Positions 9,720 to 19,830 of a DNA stretch of 64,000 nt are shown here, one piece after another. Numbering within the stretch: position 1 is the stretch's first letter; each line of letters starts with the position of its first letter. The stretch comes from Agromyces mangrovi (GTDB taxonomy: Bacteria; Actinomycetota; Actinomycetes; Actinomycetales; Microbacteriaceae), in assembly GCF_030296695.1 (NCBI RefSeq), contig NZ_AP027737.1, forward strand, positions 186,001 through 250,000. Direction: 5' to 3'. The position numbers were made by a program, and so were the translations under genes. The notes under the pieces are model-generated. The model searched no databases. It was not told the DNA's origin and was given only the letters and a program-made list of their open reading frames with translations.

Positions 9720-10760
9720 GCGTGTTCCTTTCGCCCTTCGGGTCGTCGTCGGGGTCGGTCGTGAGGTGCGGCGCGATGTCCTTCGGCTCGAGCTCGCCCG
9801 CCAGCACCTGGCGGACCTGCTCGACGATGGGCATCTCCACGCCGCGTGCGGCGGCGAGTTCGAGCACCGGCCCGACCGAGGCGAGACCCTCCGTGGTCTG
9901 CTGCATCTGCTTGACCACGTCGGCGAGCCGATACCCCTGCCCGAGGAGCCTACCGGCCGTGTTGTTCCGGGAGAGCGGCGACTGACAGGTCGCGATGAGG
10001 TCGCCGAGGCCCGCGAGGCCCGAGAGGGTCTCGGCCTGGGCGCCGGATGCCACGGCGAAGTCGGTCATCTCGACGAGCCCGCGGGTGATGATCGACGCCT
10101 TCGTGTTCTCGCCGTAGCCGACGCCGTCGACGATGCCGATCGCCACGGCGATGAGGTTCTTCAGCACGCCGCCGAACTCGGTGCCGATGACGTCGGTGTT
10201 CACGAACGAGCGGAAGTACGGGTTGGTCGCGATGCGCGCGACCGCCTGCGCGGTCTCGAGGCTCGACGACGAGACGACCGCGGCGGTCGGCTGCTCCTTG
10301 GCGATCTCGAGCGCGAGGTTCGGGCCCGAGATGACCGCGATCTGCTCGGGGGCAGCCGCAGCACCTCGCTGATGACCTCGCTCATGCGCAGGCCGGTCGA
10401 CTTCTCGACGCCCTTCATGAGCGACACGACCGTGGCGCGCGAGCCCAGGTGCGGCTGCGCGGCGACGAGGTTCTCGCGCAGCGCCTGGCTCGGCACCGAG
10501 ACGAACACGTGCTCGGCGCCCGCGAGCGCGAGGTCGAGGCGCGAGGTCGCGCGCAGCGAGTGCGGCAGGTCGACGCCCGGCAGGTACGCGGAGTTGCGGT
10601 GCTCGTGCTGGATCTCGGCGGCGAGCTCGGAGCGGCGCGCCCAGAGCATGACGTCGGCACCCCCGTCGGCGAGGATCTTCGCGAACGTCGTGCCCCAGTT
10701 CCCGGCGCCGAGCACGGCCACGCGCGTGCGGTGGCGGAAGACGCGTCGTTCCCTAGCCAT
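9619..10760 (-). CDS. gpsA: Glycerol-3-phosphate dehydrogenase [NAD(P)+] (frame broken by one missing base)
   Basis: Reduces dihydroxyacetone phosphate to sn-glycerol-3-phosphate for phospholipids. The N-terminus carries the Rossmann motif VAVLGAGNWGTTFA and VSLMKGVEKSTGLRMSEV; the C-terminal half has GTEFGGVLKNLIAVAIGI, GLAGLGDLIATC and SRNNTAGRLLGQG. The halves are in different frames and join as LRLPPEQIAVISGPNLALE when the run at 10348-10352 is given a sixth base. The product would be 380 residues, about 36 longer than usual. The extra tail after DDDPKGE overlaps the start of ddl, which is odd and may hide a second error. Confidence 0.9.
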
Positions 10761-11526
10761 CGAACCGCCCCGTCTCGGCCTGCCCGCGCTTCGTCGGGTC
10801 CCAGCGATCGACCGGCGCGGGCTCGCCGCGCAGTCCCGCGAGCAGCTCGGCGATCTCGTCCATGACGACGGTCGTCGCGCGCGAGAGCGTGGCCTGGTCG
10901 AGCGGGCCGTCGGCGAAGGCGGACAGGTCGACGGGCTTCCCGACCGCGACGTCGATGGTCTTGCGGGGAAACGGATGCAGCTTCTTGCCGTAGCGCGGCA
11001 TGAGCTCCTGCGTGCCCCAGTGGGCGACCGGGATGAGCGGGATGCCCTGCTCGAGCGCGATGCGCACGGCGCCCGTCTTGCCGCGCATCGGCCAGAGCTC
11101 GGGGTCGCGCGTGAGCGAGCCCTCGGGGTAGACGACGACCATGCGGCCCTTCTCGACGAGCTCCTCGGCGGCGCGGAGCGCCGCGTGGCTGCGCGAGCCC
11201 GCCCGCTCGACCGGGATCTGCCCCGACGTGCGGAGGAACCAGCCGACGATCGGGACCTTGAACAACGACGCCTTGGCGAGGAACCGCGGCAGGCGACCGA
11301 GATGCCAGGTGGCGACGCCCATCACGACCGGGTCGATCTCGCTGTAGTGGTTCGGCGCGAGCACGAACGCGCCCTGCTTCGGCAGCTGCTCGCCGTGGAG
11401 TCGCATCCGCATCATCGCCGTCATCGGCGGCAGCAGGAGCACCGCGAGCAACCAGAAGAACGAGGGCCTGCTGCGCTCCGAACGCTGCTTCGCGCGGGGC
11501 GCGGGGGTCGACGCTTGCTGTTGCAC
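10753..11526 (-). CDS. 1-acyl-sn-glycerol-3-phosphate acyltransferase (PlsC family)
   Basis: 257 residues. Transfers an acyl group to lysophosphatidic acid or a related lipid. The family motifs are NHYSEIDPVV (NHxxxxD), QIPVERAGSRSH, VVYPEGSLTRDPELWPMRGKTG (PEGSR-like block, with T in place of R) and IPVAHWG. A hydrophobic segment WLLAVLLLPPMTAMM near residue 27 anchors it to the membrane. The GTG at 11526 was chosen because the hexamer CATAAT lies six bases upstream. The stop TAG overlaps the gpsA start by 8 bases, which fits coupling to glycerol-3-phosphate supply. Confidence 0.88.
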   Translation of the reverse strand: MQQQASTPAPRAKQRSERSRPSFFWLLAVLLLPPMTAMMRMRLHGEQLPKQGAFVLAPNHYSEIDPVVMGVATWHLGRLPRFLAKASLFKVPIVGWFLRTSGQIPVERAGSRSHAALRAAEELVEKGRMVVVYPEGSLTRDPELWPMRGKTGAVRIALEQGIPLIPVAHWGTQELMPRYGKKLHPFPRKTIDVAVGKPVDLSAFADGPLDQATLSRATTVVMDEIAELLAGLRGEPAPVDRWDPTKRGQAETGRFDG

Positions 11527-11532
11527 CGACCC

Positions 11533-11538
11533 ATTATG
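11533..11538 (-). promoter_or_regulatory. Putative -10 of the acyltransferase gene (leaderless)
   Basis: CATAAT on the minus strand, six bases before the GTG at 11526. It would let plsC-gpsA-ddl be transcribed apart from murA. Confidence 0.5.
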
Positions 11539-11600
11539 GCTGACGGCGCATGCCGCCCCGGCATCGGCCCGCGAGCGCGAGCCGGGGCGGACTGGGAACG

Positions 11601-12970
11601 CTACGCGAGCAGGCGGAAGTCCGCGCCGAGCGCGCGCAGCTTGCCGATGAAGTCCTCGTAGCCGCGGGCGATGATGCCCACGTTGCTCACGGTCGACCGG
11701 CCCTCGGCGCTCAGCGCCGCGATGAGGTGGCTGAACCCGCCGCGCAGGTCGGGCACCTCGATGTCGGCGCCGTGCAGGTGCGAGGGTCCGGAGATGACCG
11801 CGGAGTGGCGGAAGTTGCGCTGGCCGAACCGGCAGCGCAGGCCGCCCAGGCACTCGCGGTGCACCTCGATCGACGCGCCCATCTCGACCAGCGCGTCGAC
11901 GAAGCCGAATCGCTGCTCGTAGACCGTCTCGTGCACGATCGAGACGCCGTTCGCCTTGGTCAGCGCGACCACGAGCGGCTGCTGCCAGTCGGTCATGAAG
12001 CCGGGGTGCACGTCGGTCTCGATGATCGCGGGCTTCAGCTCGCCGCCCGGGTGGTAGAACCGGATGCCGTCGTCCTGGATCTCGAACGCGCCGCCCACCT
12101 TGCGAAAGACGTTGAGGAAGGTGAGCATCTCCGACTGGCGCGCACCGCCGACCACGATGTCGCCGTCGGTCGCGAGCGCGGCCGCGGCCCAGCTCGCGGC
12201 CTCGTTGCGGTCGAACAGCGCCCGGTGCGTGTAGCCGGTGAGCTGCTCGACGCCCTCGATGCGGATGACCCGGTCGGTGTCGACCGAGATGATGGCGCCC
12301 ATCTTCTGCAGGATGTTGATGAGGTCCATGATCTCGGGCTCGATGGCGGCGCCCGCGAGCTCGGTGATGCCGTCGGCGCGCACGGCGGTGAGCAGCACCT
12401 GCTCGGTCGCCCCCACGCTCGGGTACGGCAGCGAGACCTTCGCGCCGCGGAGCCCGTCGGGCGCGGACATCCGGATGCCGCTCGGGAGCTTCTCGACGAC
12501 GGCGCCGAAGTTGCGCAGCACCTCGAGGTGGTAGTCGATCGGGCGGTCGCCGATGCGGCAGCCGCCGAGGTCGGGGATGAACGCCTCGCCGAGGCGGTGC
12601 AGCAGCGGCCCGCAGAACAGGATCGGGATGCGGCTGGAGCCCGCGTGGGCGTCGATGTCGGCGAAGTGTGCGGACTCGACGTCGGCCGGGTCCAGCAGCA
12701 GGCCGTCGCCGTCCTCCGCCTCGCGCACCCGGACGCCGTGCACCTCGAGCAGCCCCCGCACGATGCGCACGTCGGAGATGTCGGGGACGTTCCGCAGCAG
12801 GCTCGGGGTGTCGCCGAGGATGGCGGCGACCATCGCCTTGGTCACGAGGTTCTTCGCACCCTTGAGCTCGATGCGGCCGCGGAGCGGCTTGCCCCCTCGA
12901 TCTCGATCCGGTCGCCGGTCAGCCCGACGGCCGATCCATGCTGCTTCGCGTCGTCCACGAGTGTGTTCAC
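11601..12970 (-). CDS. murA: UDP-N-acetylglucosamine 1-carboxyvinyltransferase (frame broken by one missing base)
   Basis: 456 residues after repair. First committed step of peptidoglycan synthesis; transfers enolpyruvate to UDP-GlcNAc. The catalytic cysteine lies in [12 protein letters not shown]; other motifs are [27 protein letters not shown] and [11 protein letters not shown]. The N-terminus [20 protein letters not shown] is in another frame; a sixth base in the C5 run at 12892-12896 yields [20 protein letters not shown]. The GTG start at 12970 overlaps the leuD stop (GTGA), so I prefer it to the internal GTG. Confidence 0.94.
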
Positions 12971-13587
12971 GGTGTTCCTGATCCTGCCGGCTCCCTTGCG
13001 GGAAGCGTCTTCGGCTTCCATGCCGGTCGAGTCTCCTCGAACCGGGCGATGGCCCCCTCGTCCCGGAGGGTCAACGAGATGTCGTCGAGCCCTTCGAGCA
13101 ACCGCCACCGAGTGTAGTCGTCGATGTCGAAGGGGACGGTGAGGTCGGCGACGCTCACCGTACGGGCAACCAGATCGACGGTCACCGCTATTCCCGGCTC
13201 GGCCTCCAGCGCCTCCCAGATGCGCTCGACGTCCTCGTACGCGACCTGCGCGGCGAGCAGGCCCTGCTTGCCCGAGTTGCCGCGGAAGATGTCGCCGAAC
13301 CGCGACGAGATCACGACCTTGAAGCCGTAGTCGCGGAGCGCCCACACGGCGTGCTCGCGGCTGGACCCGGTGCCGAAGTCGGGGCCCGCGACGAGCACGT
13401 TCCCCTCCTTGTAGTGCGGGTGGTGCAGCACGAACTCGGGGTCCTTGCGCCACTCGGCGAAGAGTGCGTCGTCGAAGCCGGTCTTGGTGACCCGCTTCAG
13501 GTAGACGGCCGGGATGATCTGGTCGGTGTCGACGTTGGAGCGTCGCAGCGGCACGCCCACGCCGACCACGGTGTCGAACTTCTCCAT
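12967..13587 (-). CDS. leuD: 3-isopropylmalate dehydratase small subunit
   Basis: 206 residues. With LeuC it isomerises 2-isopropylmalate to 3-isopropylmalate in leucine synthesis. Seen: [20 protein letters not shown] at the N-terminus, [23 protein letters not shown] block ([19 protein letters not shown]) and [15 protein letters not shown]. It lies three bases after leuC and its stop overlaps the murA start by 4 bases, so leucine synthesis and murA share a transcript. Confidence 0.95.
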   Translation of the reverse strand: MEKFDTVVGVGVPLRRSNVDTDQIIPAVYLKRVTKTGFDDALFAEWRKDPEFVLHHPHYKEGNVLVAGPDFGTGSSREHAVWALRDYGFKVVISSRFGDIFRGNSGKQGLLAAQVAYEDVERIWEALEAEPGIAVTVDLVARTVSVADLTVPFDIDDYTRWRLLEGLDDISLTLRDEGAIARFEETRPAWKPKTLPAREPAGSGTP

Positions 13588-13590
13588 GGC

Positions 13591-15032
13591 TCAGGCCCCT
13601 TCCTGCTCGAGGTCCCACGGGCTCGAGAGCGTGCCGCGCACGGCGGTGGCGGCGGCGACGAGCGGCGAGACCAGGTGGGTGCGCCCGCCCTTGCCCTGCC
13701 GTCCCTCGAAGTTGCGGTTGGAAGTCGACGCGCAGCGCTCCCCCGGTGCGAGCTGGTCGGGGTTCATGCCGAGGCACATCGAGCAGCCGGCGAAGCGCCA
13801 CTCGGCGCCGAAGTCGGTGAAGACCTTGTCGAGGCCCTCGGCCTCGGCCTCGAGTCGCACACGCGCGGATCCCGGCACGACCATGACGCGGACGCCGTCG
13901 GCCTTCTTCCGACCCTCGATGACCGACGCGAACGCCCGGAGGTCCTCGATGCGGCTGTTCGTGCACGAGCCCATGAACACCGCGTCGACCGCGATGTCCT
14001 TCAGCGGGGTGCCCGCCTCGAGGTCCATGTACGCCAGCGCGCGCTCGGCGGCGGCGCGGTCGTGCTGGTCGGGGATCGACGCCGGATCGGGCACGCGGTC
14101 GCTGAGCGACACGCCCTGGCCGGGGTTGGTGCCCCACGTGACGAACGGCTCGAGCGCATCGGCGTCGATGAACACCTCGGCGTCGAACTCGGCGCCCTCG
14201 TCGGTCGGCAGCGTCTTCCAGTACTCGACCGCGGCGTCCCAGTCCTCGCCCTCGGGTGCGTGCGCACGACCCTTCAGGTAGGCGAACGTGGTCTCGTCGG
14301 GCGCGACCATGCCGGCGCGCGCACCGGCCTCGATCGACATATTGCAGATCGTCATGCGGCCGTCCATCGACAGCGCGCGGATCGCGCTGCCGCGGTACTC
14401 GAGCACGTAGCCCTGGCCACCGCCGGTGCCGATCTTCGCGATGACGGCGAGGATGATGTCCTTCGCCGTGACACCCGGGCGGAGCGTGCCCTCGACGTTG
14501 ATGGCCATGGTCTTGAACGGCTTGAGCGGCAGGGTCTGCGTGGCGAGCACGTGCTCGACCTCGCTCGTGCCGATGCCGAACGCCATGGCGCCGAACGCGC
14601 CGTGCGTGGAGGTGTGCGAGTCGCCGCACACCACGGTGATGCCGGGCATGGTGAGGCCGAGCTGCGGGCCGACGACGTGCACGATGCCCTGCTCGACGTC
14701 GCCGAGCGAGTGCAGGCGGATGCCGAACTCCTTCGCGTTGGTGCGCAGGGTCTCGATCTGGGTACGGCTGGTGAGGTCGGCGATCGGCTTGTCGATGCCG
14801 ATCGTCGGGGTGTTGTGGTCCTCGGTCGCGATCGTGAGGTCGGGGCGGCGCACGGGCCGACCGGCCATGCGCAGGCCGTCGAACGCCTGCGGGCTGGTGA
14901 CCTCGTGCACGAGGTGCAGGTCGATGTAGATCAGGTCGGGCGAATCGCCCTCGCCCTCTTGGACGAGGTGCGAGGCCCAGACCTTCTCGGCGAGGGTGCG
15001 CGGGCGCGCTTCGGTGGGGGTGCTGCGGTCAT
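13591..15032 (-). CDS. leuC: 3-isopropylmalate dehydratase large subunit (frame broken by one missing base)
   Basis: 480 residues after repair. Aconitase-family [4Fe-4S] enzyme; the cluster cysteines are visible in FMGSCTNSR and [11 protein letters not shown]. The ATG at 15032 reads MTAAPP and then leaves the frame that encodes [18 protein letters not shown]; a sixth base in the run at 15016-15020 gives [19 protein letters not shown], as in homologues. GAGGAAG lies about seven bases before the ATG. A 110-base leader with a perfect hairpin precedes it. Confidence 0.94.
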
Positions 15033-15073
15033 GACAGGTCTTCCTCGATGGGGTGTTCAGCCGACGTTGGACT

Positions 15074-15112
15074 CCGCGACGGGGAAGGCCTTAGGACGAG
15101 GACCCGTCGCGG
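15074..15112 (-). promoter_or_regulatory. Hairpin in the leuC leader
   Basis: Perfect ten-base inverted repeat, CCGCGACGGG at 15074-15083 and CCCGTCGCGG at 15103-15112, with a 19-base loop, in the region between a putative promoter and leuC. It could be part of an attenuator. There is no T-tract after it, and I see no leucine-rich leader peptide on the minus strand. Confidence 0.45.
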
Positions 15113-15143
15113 CAACGAAGGAGGAGCCGAACGTGCTGCACCA

Positions 15144-17557
15144 CTACAGGCTAGCACCGCCCTCGGGGGCGTCCGCCGGGCCCCGTTCGCCCGCGGCGAC
15201 GCGGCTCCAGTCGCGCCGGGACCGGATGCGGTAGCGGCTCAGCAGTCGTCTCGACGCGCCGGACGCGTGGCGCGCCTCGTCCAGGTGGCCGTCGGCCCGT
15301 GCCCAGAGCCCGCGTACGCGCGCGTCGTCGATCTCCGCGTCCGAGAACACCGCGGCGTCGACGTCGGCGGCGATCGGCGAGAGGGCGACGGCGACGGATG
15401 CCCCCGAGCCGGCGCCCGCCGCGGGCCCGGCGCCCGGCGCAGCCGACGCGTCGGACGCCTGCTCGCGCAGCTGCCGCTCGAGGTCGGCCGCGACCTGGCG
15501 GCGCGTGGCGTGGCGGCGCACGTCGTAACCGAGCTCGGCGTACCCGTCGGCCAGTTCCTCCCAGGCACCGGCCGCGCGCCGGTCGCCGAGCGGGTGCCGG
15601 CGGCGACGCCTCCGGCGGCGGGCCTTCAGCAGCGCGACCACGACGAGCGGGCCCGACAGGAGCAGCAGCGGGATGCCGACGACGCCCGCGACGATCCACA
15701 CCCACGCGGGCACGACGAACGGGTCATCGCGCTCCTCGTCCTCGGAGTCGTCGATCTCGACGGTGCTCAGCAGGTCCTCGTCCCGCTCCTCGGCGCGCGG
15801 GGGCTGCCGCACCTGCGGCTGCGGCTCAGCGGCGGGCCGGGGGTCTGCTCCTGCGGCACGTCGGTGTCGTCGGGCGTGGGGAAGAACGGCACCCAGCCGA
15901 TGCCGTCGAACGGCACCTCGACCCACGCGGTCACGTCGGCGCCCGTGACCTCGATCGACGCGGCATCCGACCCCACCTCGGGGGCGAAGCCCATCACGAC
16001 GCGCGCCGGGTAGCCGAGCTGCCGGGCCATGAGCGCCATGGCGGAGGCGTACTGCTCCTCGTCGCCGACCATCTGCGACCTCGTGAACAGGTCGACCATG
16101 CGGTCGGCCCCGTGGCCCGCGCGCGACGCGACCGCGTCGGAGGCGAGGCCGTGGCTCAGGAAGCCCTCGGTGCGCAGGCCGGTCTCGATGGCCCGCAACT
16201 GGTCGATCGGCGAGACCTCGTCGCCCACGTACTGGTCGGCGCGCGCGACGAGCACGTCGGGCACCGACTCCACGGGCGGCAGCGGCACCGACGCAACCGG
16301 CACGTCGACCAGTTCCTCGTCGTCGGGAAGCACGGGCGACCGCACGGTGAGCCGGTAGCGGTCGCCCTCGTCGACGCCGCCGATGAGCACCGCCGTCGCC
16401 GATGCCGGGTCGTAGCGCAGATCCTCGGTGCGGTCGGCGATCGCGCCCTCGAGCACGACCAGCCCGGGTGCGGCGACCGCGGGCAGCCAGGAGTCGTCGT
16501 AGGCGCCGATCTCGACCTGCACCTCGTGGGCGTCGGCTGCGAACGTGCCGAGCGCGGGCTCGGGCAGCTCCGAGCCGACGAGCGCGAACCCGCCGACCCC
16601 GGCGGTGTCCTCGGGGCCGGCCGCGTTCCACAGCCGGCCGTCGTACGAGTCGAGCGAGGCCAGTCGCACGGACTCGCCCTCGCGCAGCCCGTCCACGGTG
16701 AACAGCGGCGTCTCGGCGAGGTCCTTCGTGTACGCCCGGAATCCGGCCAGGGGGCTCGCGAACTCGAGCGGATCGAACGGCGGCACGACCTCGTCGCGCA
16801 CCACGACGCGGTCGGGCTGGGCCGGCACGAGGGCCGTGGCCGCGAGCGCCCCGGCGACGATCGCCCCCGTGACGAGCACGACGCCGCCGGTAAGGCGCGA
16901 GCGCGCCAGGCGGCGCGACCCCGCGGCATCCGTCGCCGCATCGGGTGCCGACGGGTCGCGCCGGCGCCAGCCGAGCCAGACCAGCGCGACGGCGGCGAAC
17001 AGGGTGCCGCGCAGCGCGCCGTGCACCGAATCCTGCGTGCCGACGAGCACCGCAGCGAGCAGCAGCAGCACGGGGCCGACGAGGAGCAGCGCGCGGCGCG
17101 GTGCGGTGCTGCGGCCGGGCAGCCAGCGCGTGGCGAGCAGCGCGGTCACGAGCCCCACGAGCCAGCCGGCGACGTACGGCACGACGGTCAGGTAGGCGGG
17201 CGCCTCGACCGGCGCGCGCAGCGTGACGAGATCGGCCCAGCCCCACACCGCGCCCAGCACGAGCCCCGCGAGCGTCTCGGGCGTCGGCACCACGAGCCAG
17301 AGCGCGGCATCGGGCATCGCGAGGGCGCTGCCGAACGCGAAGTACGCGAGCACGCCCACGAGCACGGCGGGCAGCAGCGGGAGACGGCGTCCGAGGAGCC
17401 CCGCACCGGCGCCCACCGCGAGGCCGCCGAGCCCCGCGAGCAGGTACCCCCAGCCGCCGAACGCGGTCGCGAACCCGAGCACGCCGAGCGCGGCGAGCAC
17501 GAGCGGCACGACGACATCGGCCGCCGACGCGGCGGTGAGGCGGCGCCCGGCGCTCAT
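15144..17557 (-). CDS. TgpA-like membrane protein with degenerate transglutaminase domain (frame broken by one missing base)
   Basis: About 804 residues. Six or seven membrane segments in the first 220 residues (VVVPLVLAALGVLGFATAFGG and others), then a large extracytoplasmic part, a transglutaminase-like core near residues 470-560, one more membrane segment (VWIVAGVVGIPLLLLSGPLVVV) and a basic/acidic cytoplasmic tail. All three positions of the triad are changed: GDEEQYA instead of GxCxxYA, VTAWVEV instead of HAWVEV, and WVPFFPTP instead of WVPFDPTP. The break lies in the G5 run at 15839-15843; repair reads QEQTPRPAAEPQPQ. It overlaps the DUF58 gene by 4 bases. Confidence 0.85.
15148..15153 (-). 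promoter_or_regulatory. Putative -10 of leuC
   Basis: TAGCCT on the minus strand, within the last codons of the upstream transglutaminase-fold gene. It would give a leader of about 105 bases for leuC. Confidence 0.35.
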
Positions 17558-18843
17558 CCGCGCACGCTCCGCACGATCGCGGCCAGCTCGTCGAGGCGGC
17601 CCACCGTGGCGACCGGCAGGCCCACCGAGCGGATGCCCGAGGGCGCACCGTGCTCGGCCCGGAACGCGAGCACGGTCGTGTCGGCCCCGAAGAGCCGCTG
17701 CACGCTGCGGAACTCGGCGACCGGCAGCTGCGAGCCCGCCACCAGCAGCACGACGCTCGGCGCCGCGAGCCGCGACGTCTGGGCCCGGGCGAGGTCGCGG
17801 AGGCTCGCGTGCACGCCGGAGACGGGCTCGATGCGCGCGGTGTCGTCGAGCAGCGCCGTGGGCGTCGCCGTGCGCAGCCGCAGGTCGTCGGTCACGACGT
17901 GCATGGTCGTGCCGTCGCGCAGCACCTGCACGGCGAGGGAGGCCATCACCGACACGGCGAGCTCGAACTCGTCGTCGGAGGCGTAGTGCGCGGCATCCGT
18001 CGACTGCACCAGGACCAGCTCGCTGCGACGGGTCTCCTCGAACTGGCGCACCATGAGCGTGCCGGTGCGCGCGGTCGTGCGCCAGTGCACGTTCCGCAGC
18101 GGGTCGCCCGGCTCGTACGCGCGGAGCGCGTGGAACGAGATGTCGTTGTCGGTCACGACGGGCGTGACCTCGCCCTCGAGGTCGCGCACCAGGCCGGCCG
18201 CGGACGGCTGGAGGCGCGCAGTGACCGGGTGCACGAACAGCTCGATCACGTCGGTCCAGCGCACGGTGCGGCGGACCAGCCCGAGCTGGTCGCCCCGCAC
18301 CGAGAGCGCGGGACCCGCGGGGATCACGGCGCGACGCGCGGTCGGCGCGGCGAACAGCTCCTCCTGCGCGGCGCCGGGCGCCAGGGACGGCACGCGGAAC
18401 TCGGCGACGCCCGCGCCGACCGGCAGCTCCATGCGCGTGGGCGGCGCCTGCCGCTGGGCGGCGTTGGCGACGAGCATCCGCCCCATCGCCCGCTCCCCCG
18501 CGACCACGCGCACCGGCTCGAGGGCGATCTCGACGCGGTACTGCGCACGACCGAAGAGGGTCGCCGTCGCGAGCAGCACGGCAGCGACGAGCGTCGCGCC
18601 GAGGAACAGGAACTCGACCCAGCCGAACACGCCCGCGAGCACGAACGCACCCGCGGCGGCCGCGAGCACGATCCAGCCCGTGGGCGTGACCACGCCCGTC
18701 ACCGGTGCGATCGACCGACCGGCGCGCGCGAACCCGGCCCCGGCGATGCGCGTGGCGTTGCCGAGGCCGCTGCGCAGCGCCCGGCCGGCGCTCGCCCAGC
18801 CGGACTCGCGGCGCCGCGGCGCCGGTGGAGCGGTCGGGGTCAT
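17554..18843 (-). CDS. DUF58 domain protein
   Basis: 429 residues, intact. Two adjacent membrane segments at about residues 50-95 (IVLAAAAGAFVLAGVFGWVE and FLGATLVAAVLLATA). The DUF58 signature YEPGDPLRNVHWRTTA is followed by TLMVRQFEETRRSELVLV and a von Willebrand-like fold. Overlaps the MoxR gene upstream and the transglutaminase-fold gene downstream by 4 bases each, so the three products are made together. MoxR, DUF58 and transglutaminase-fold proteins form a known bacterial trio; their joint function is not established. Confidence 0.9.
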   Translation of the reverse strand: MTPTAPPAPRRRESGWASAGRALRSGLGNATRIAGAGFARAGRSIAPVTGVVTPTGWIVLAAAAGAFVLAGVFGWVEFLFLGATLVAAVLLATATLFGRAQYRVEIALEPVRVVAGERAMGRMLVANAAQRQAPPTRMELPVGAGVAEFRVPSLAPGAAQEELFAAPTARRAVIPAGPALSVRGDQLGLVRRTVRWTDVIELFVHPVTARLQPSAAGLVRDLEGEVTPVVTDNDISFHALRAYEPGDPLRNVHWRTTARTGTLMVRQFEETRRSELVLVQSTDAAHYASDDEFELAVSVMASLAVQVLRDGTTMHVVTDDLRLRTATPTALLDDTARIEPVSGVHASLRDLARAQTSRLAAPSVVLLVAGSQLPVAEFRSVQRLFGADTTVLAFRAEHGAPSGIRSVGLPVATVGRLDELAAIVRSVRG

Positions 18844-19808
18844 GCCGCTCGGTACGCGGGCGGGTCGACCTCGGCGACGCAGCCGCCCACCACCTGGGCG
18901 GCGGTGACCCCGCGGAACGACGACTCGGGGTCGACGATGACGCGATGGGCGAGCACGGGCTCGGCGAGCTCGCGCACGTCGTCGGGGGTCGCGTAGGTGC
19001 GGCCCTGAGAGATCGCCCAGGTCTTCACGGCCCGCGCGAGTGCGAGCGCCCCGCGCATCGAGACGCCGAGCGTCGTGTCGGGGTGCTCGCGCGTGGCGGC
19101 GACGATGCGGTTCAGGTAGTCGAGCACCGCGGGGTCGACGTGCACGTCGGCCGCGAGCTGCGCCATCGCGGTGATCGACGCGGGGGCGATGATGGGCGAC
19201 ACGCCCTGGGAGCGCGAGCGGTTCGACGAGTCGACGAGCAGCGCGAGCGCGGTGTCGTGGTCGGGGTAGCCGAGCGAGGTCTTGATGAGGAAGCGGTCGA
19301 GCTGCGCCTCGGGCAGGGTGTACGTGCCCGCCTGCTCGACCGGGTTCTGCGTGGCGATGACCATGAACGGGCTGCCCACGTCGTGCGCGACGCCGTCGAC
19401 CGTGACCCGGCCCTCCTCCATGACCTCGAGCAGTGCCGACTGGGTCTTCGGGCTCGCGCGGTTGATCTCGTCGGCGAGCACGACCGACGCGAAGATCGGT
19501 CCGCGGTGGAACTCGAACGCGCCCTTGTGCTGGTCGTAGATCGTCACGCCCGTGACATCGGACGGCAGCAGGTCGGGCGTGAACTGGATGCGCGAGTTCG
19601 AGCCGTCGAGCGTGTTCGCGAGCGCCTTCGCGAGCTGCGTCTTGCCCGTGCCCGGCACGTCCTCGAGCAGCACGTGCCCGTCGGTGAGCATCGCCGCCAC
19701 GACCAGGCGGATCACGTCGCGCTTGCCGAGGATCGCGCGGTCCACGTTGCCGACGAGGCGGGTGAAGGCGTCGTGGAACCAGTCGGCCTGTTCCTGCGTG
19801 ACGGTCAT
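18840..19808 (-). CDS. MoxR-family AAA+ ATPase
   Basis: 322 residues. Walker A GTGKTQLAKAL near residue 53, Walker B region ADEINRASPKTQSALLE, ATQNPVEQAGTYTLPEAQLDRF, and arginine-finger region further on. The ATG at 19808 lies 23 bases after the corrected stop of the giant Ig-repeat protein, with GAGGAG between them. It probably energises folding, assembly or activation of partner proteins, most likely DUF58 downstream; a role in handling the giant surface protein is inference from position only. Confidence 0.93.
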   Translation of the reverse strand: MTVTQEQADWFHDAFTRLVGNVDRAILGKRDVIRLVVAAMLTDGHVLLEDVPGTGKTQLAKALANTLDGSNSRIQFTPDLLPSDVTGVTIYDQHKGAFEFHRGPIFASVVLADEINRASPKTQSALLEVMEEGRVTVDGVAHDVGSPFMVIATQNPVEQAGTYTLPEAQLDRFLIKTSLGYPDHDTALALLVDSSNRSRSQGVSPIIAPASITAMAQLAADVHVDPAVLDYLNRIVAATREHPDTTLGVSMRGALALARAVKTWAISQGRTYATPDDVRELAEPVLAHRVIVDPESSFRGVTAAQVVGGCVAEVDPPAYRAA

Positions 19809-19830
19809 GGAGTCTCCTCGCGTTCGGTCG

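Noticed and set aside
15120..15234. A short plus-strand ORF with GGAGGAG before GTG at 15133
   Set aside because: It is about 34 codons long, lies opposite the end of the transglutaminase-fold gene and has no codon or family support.
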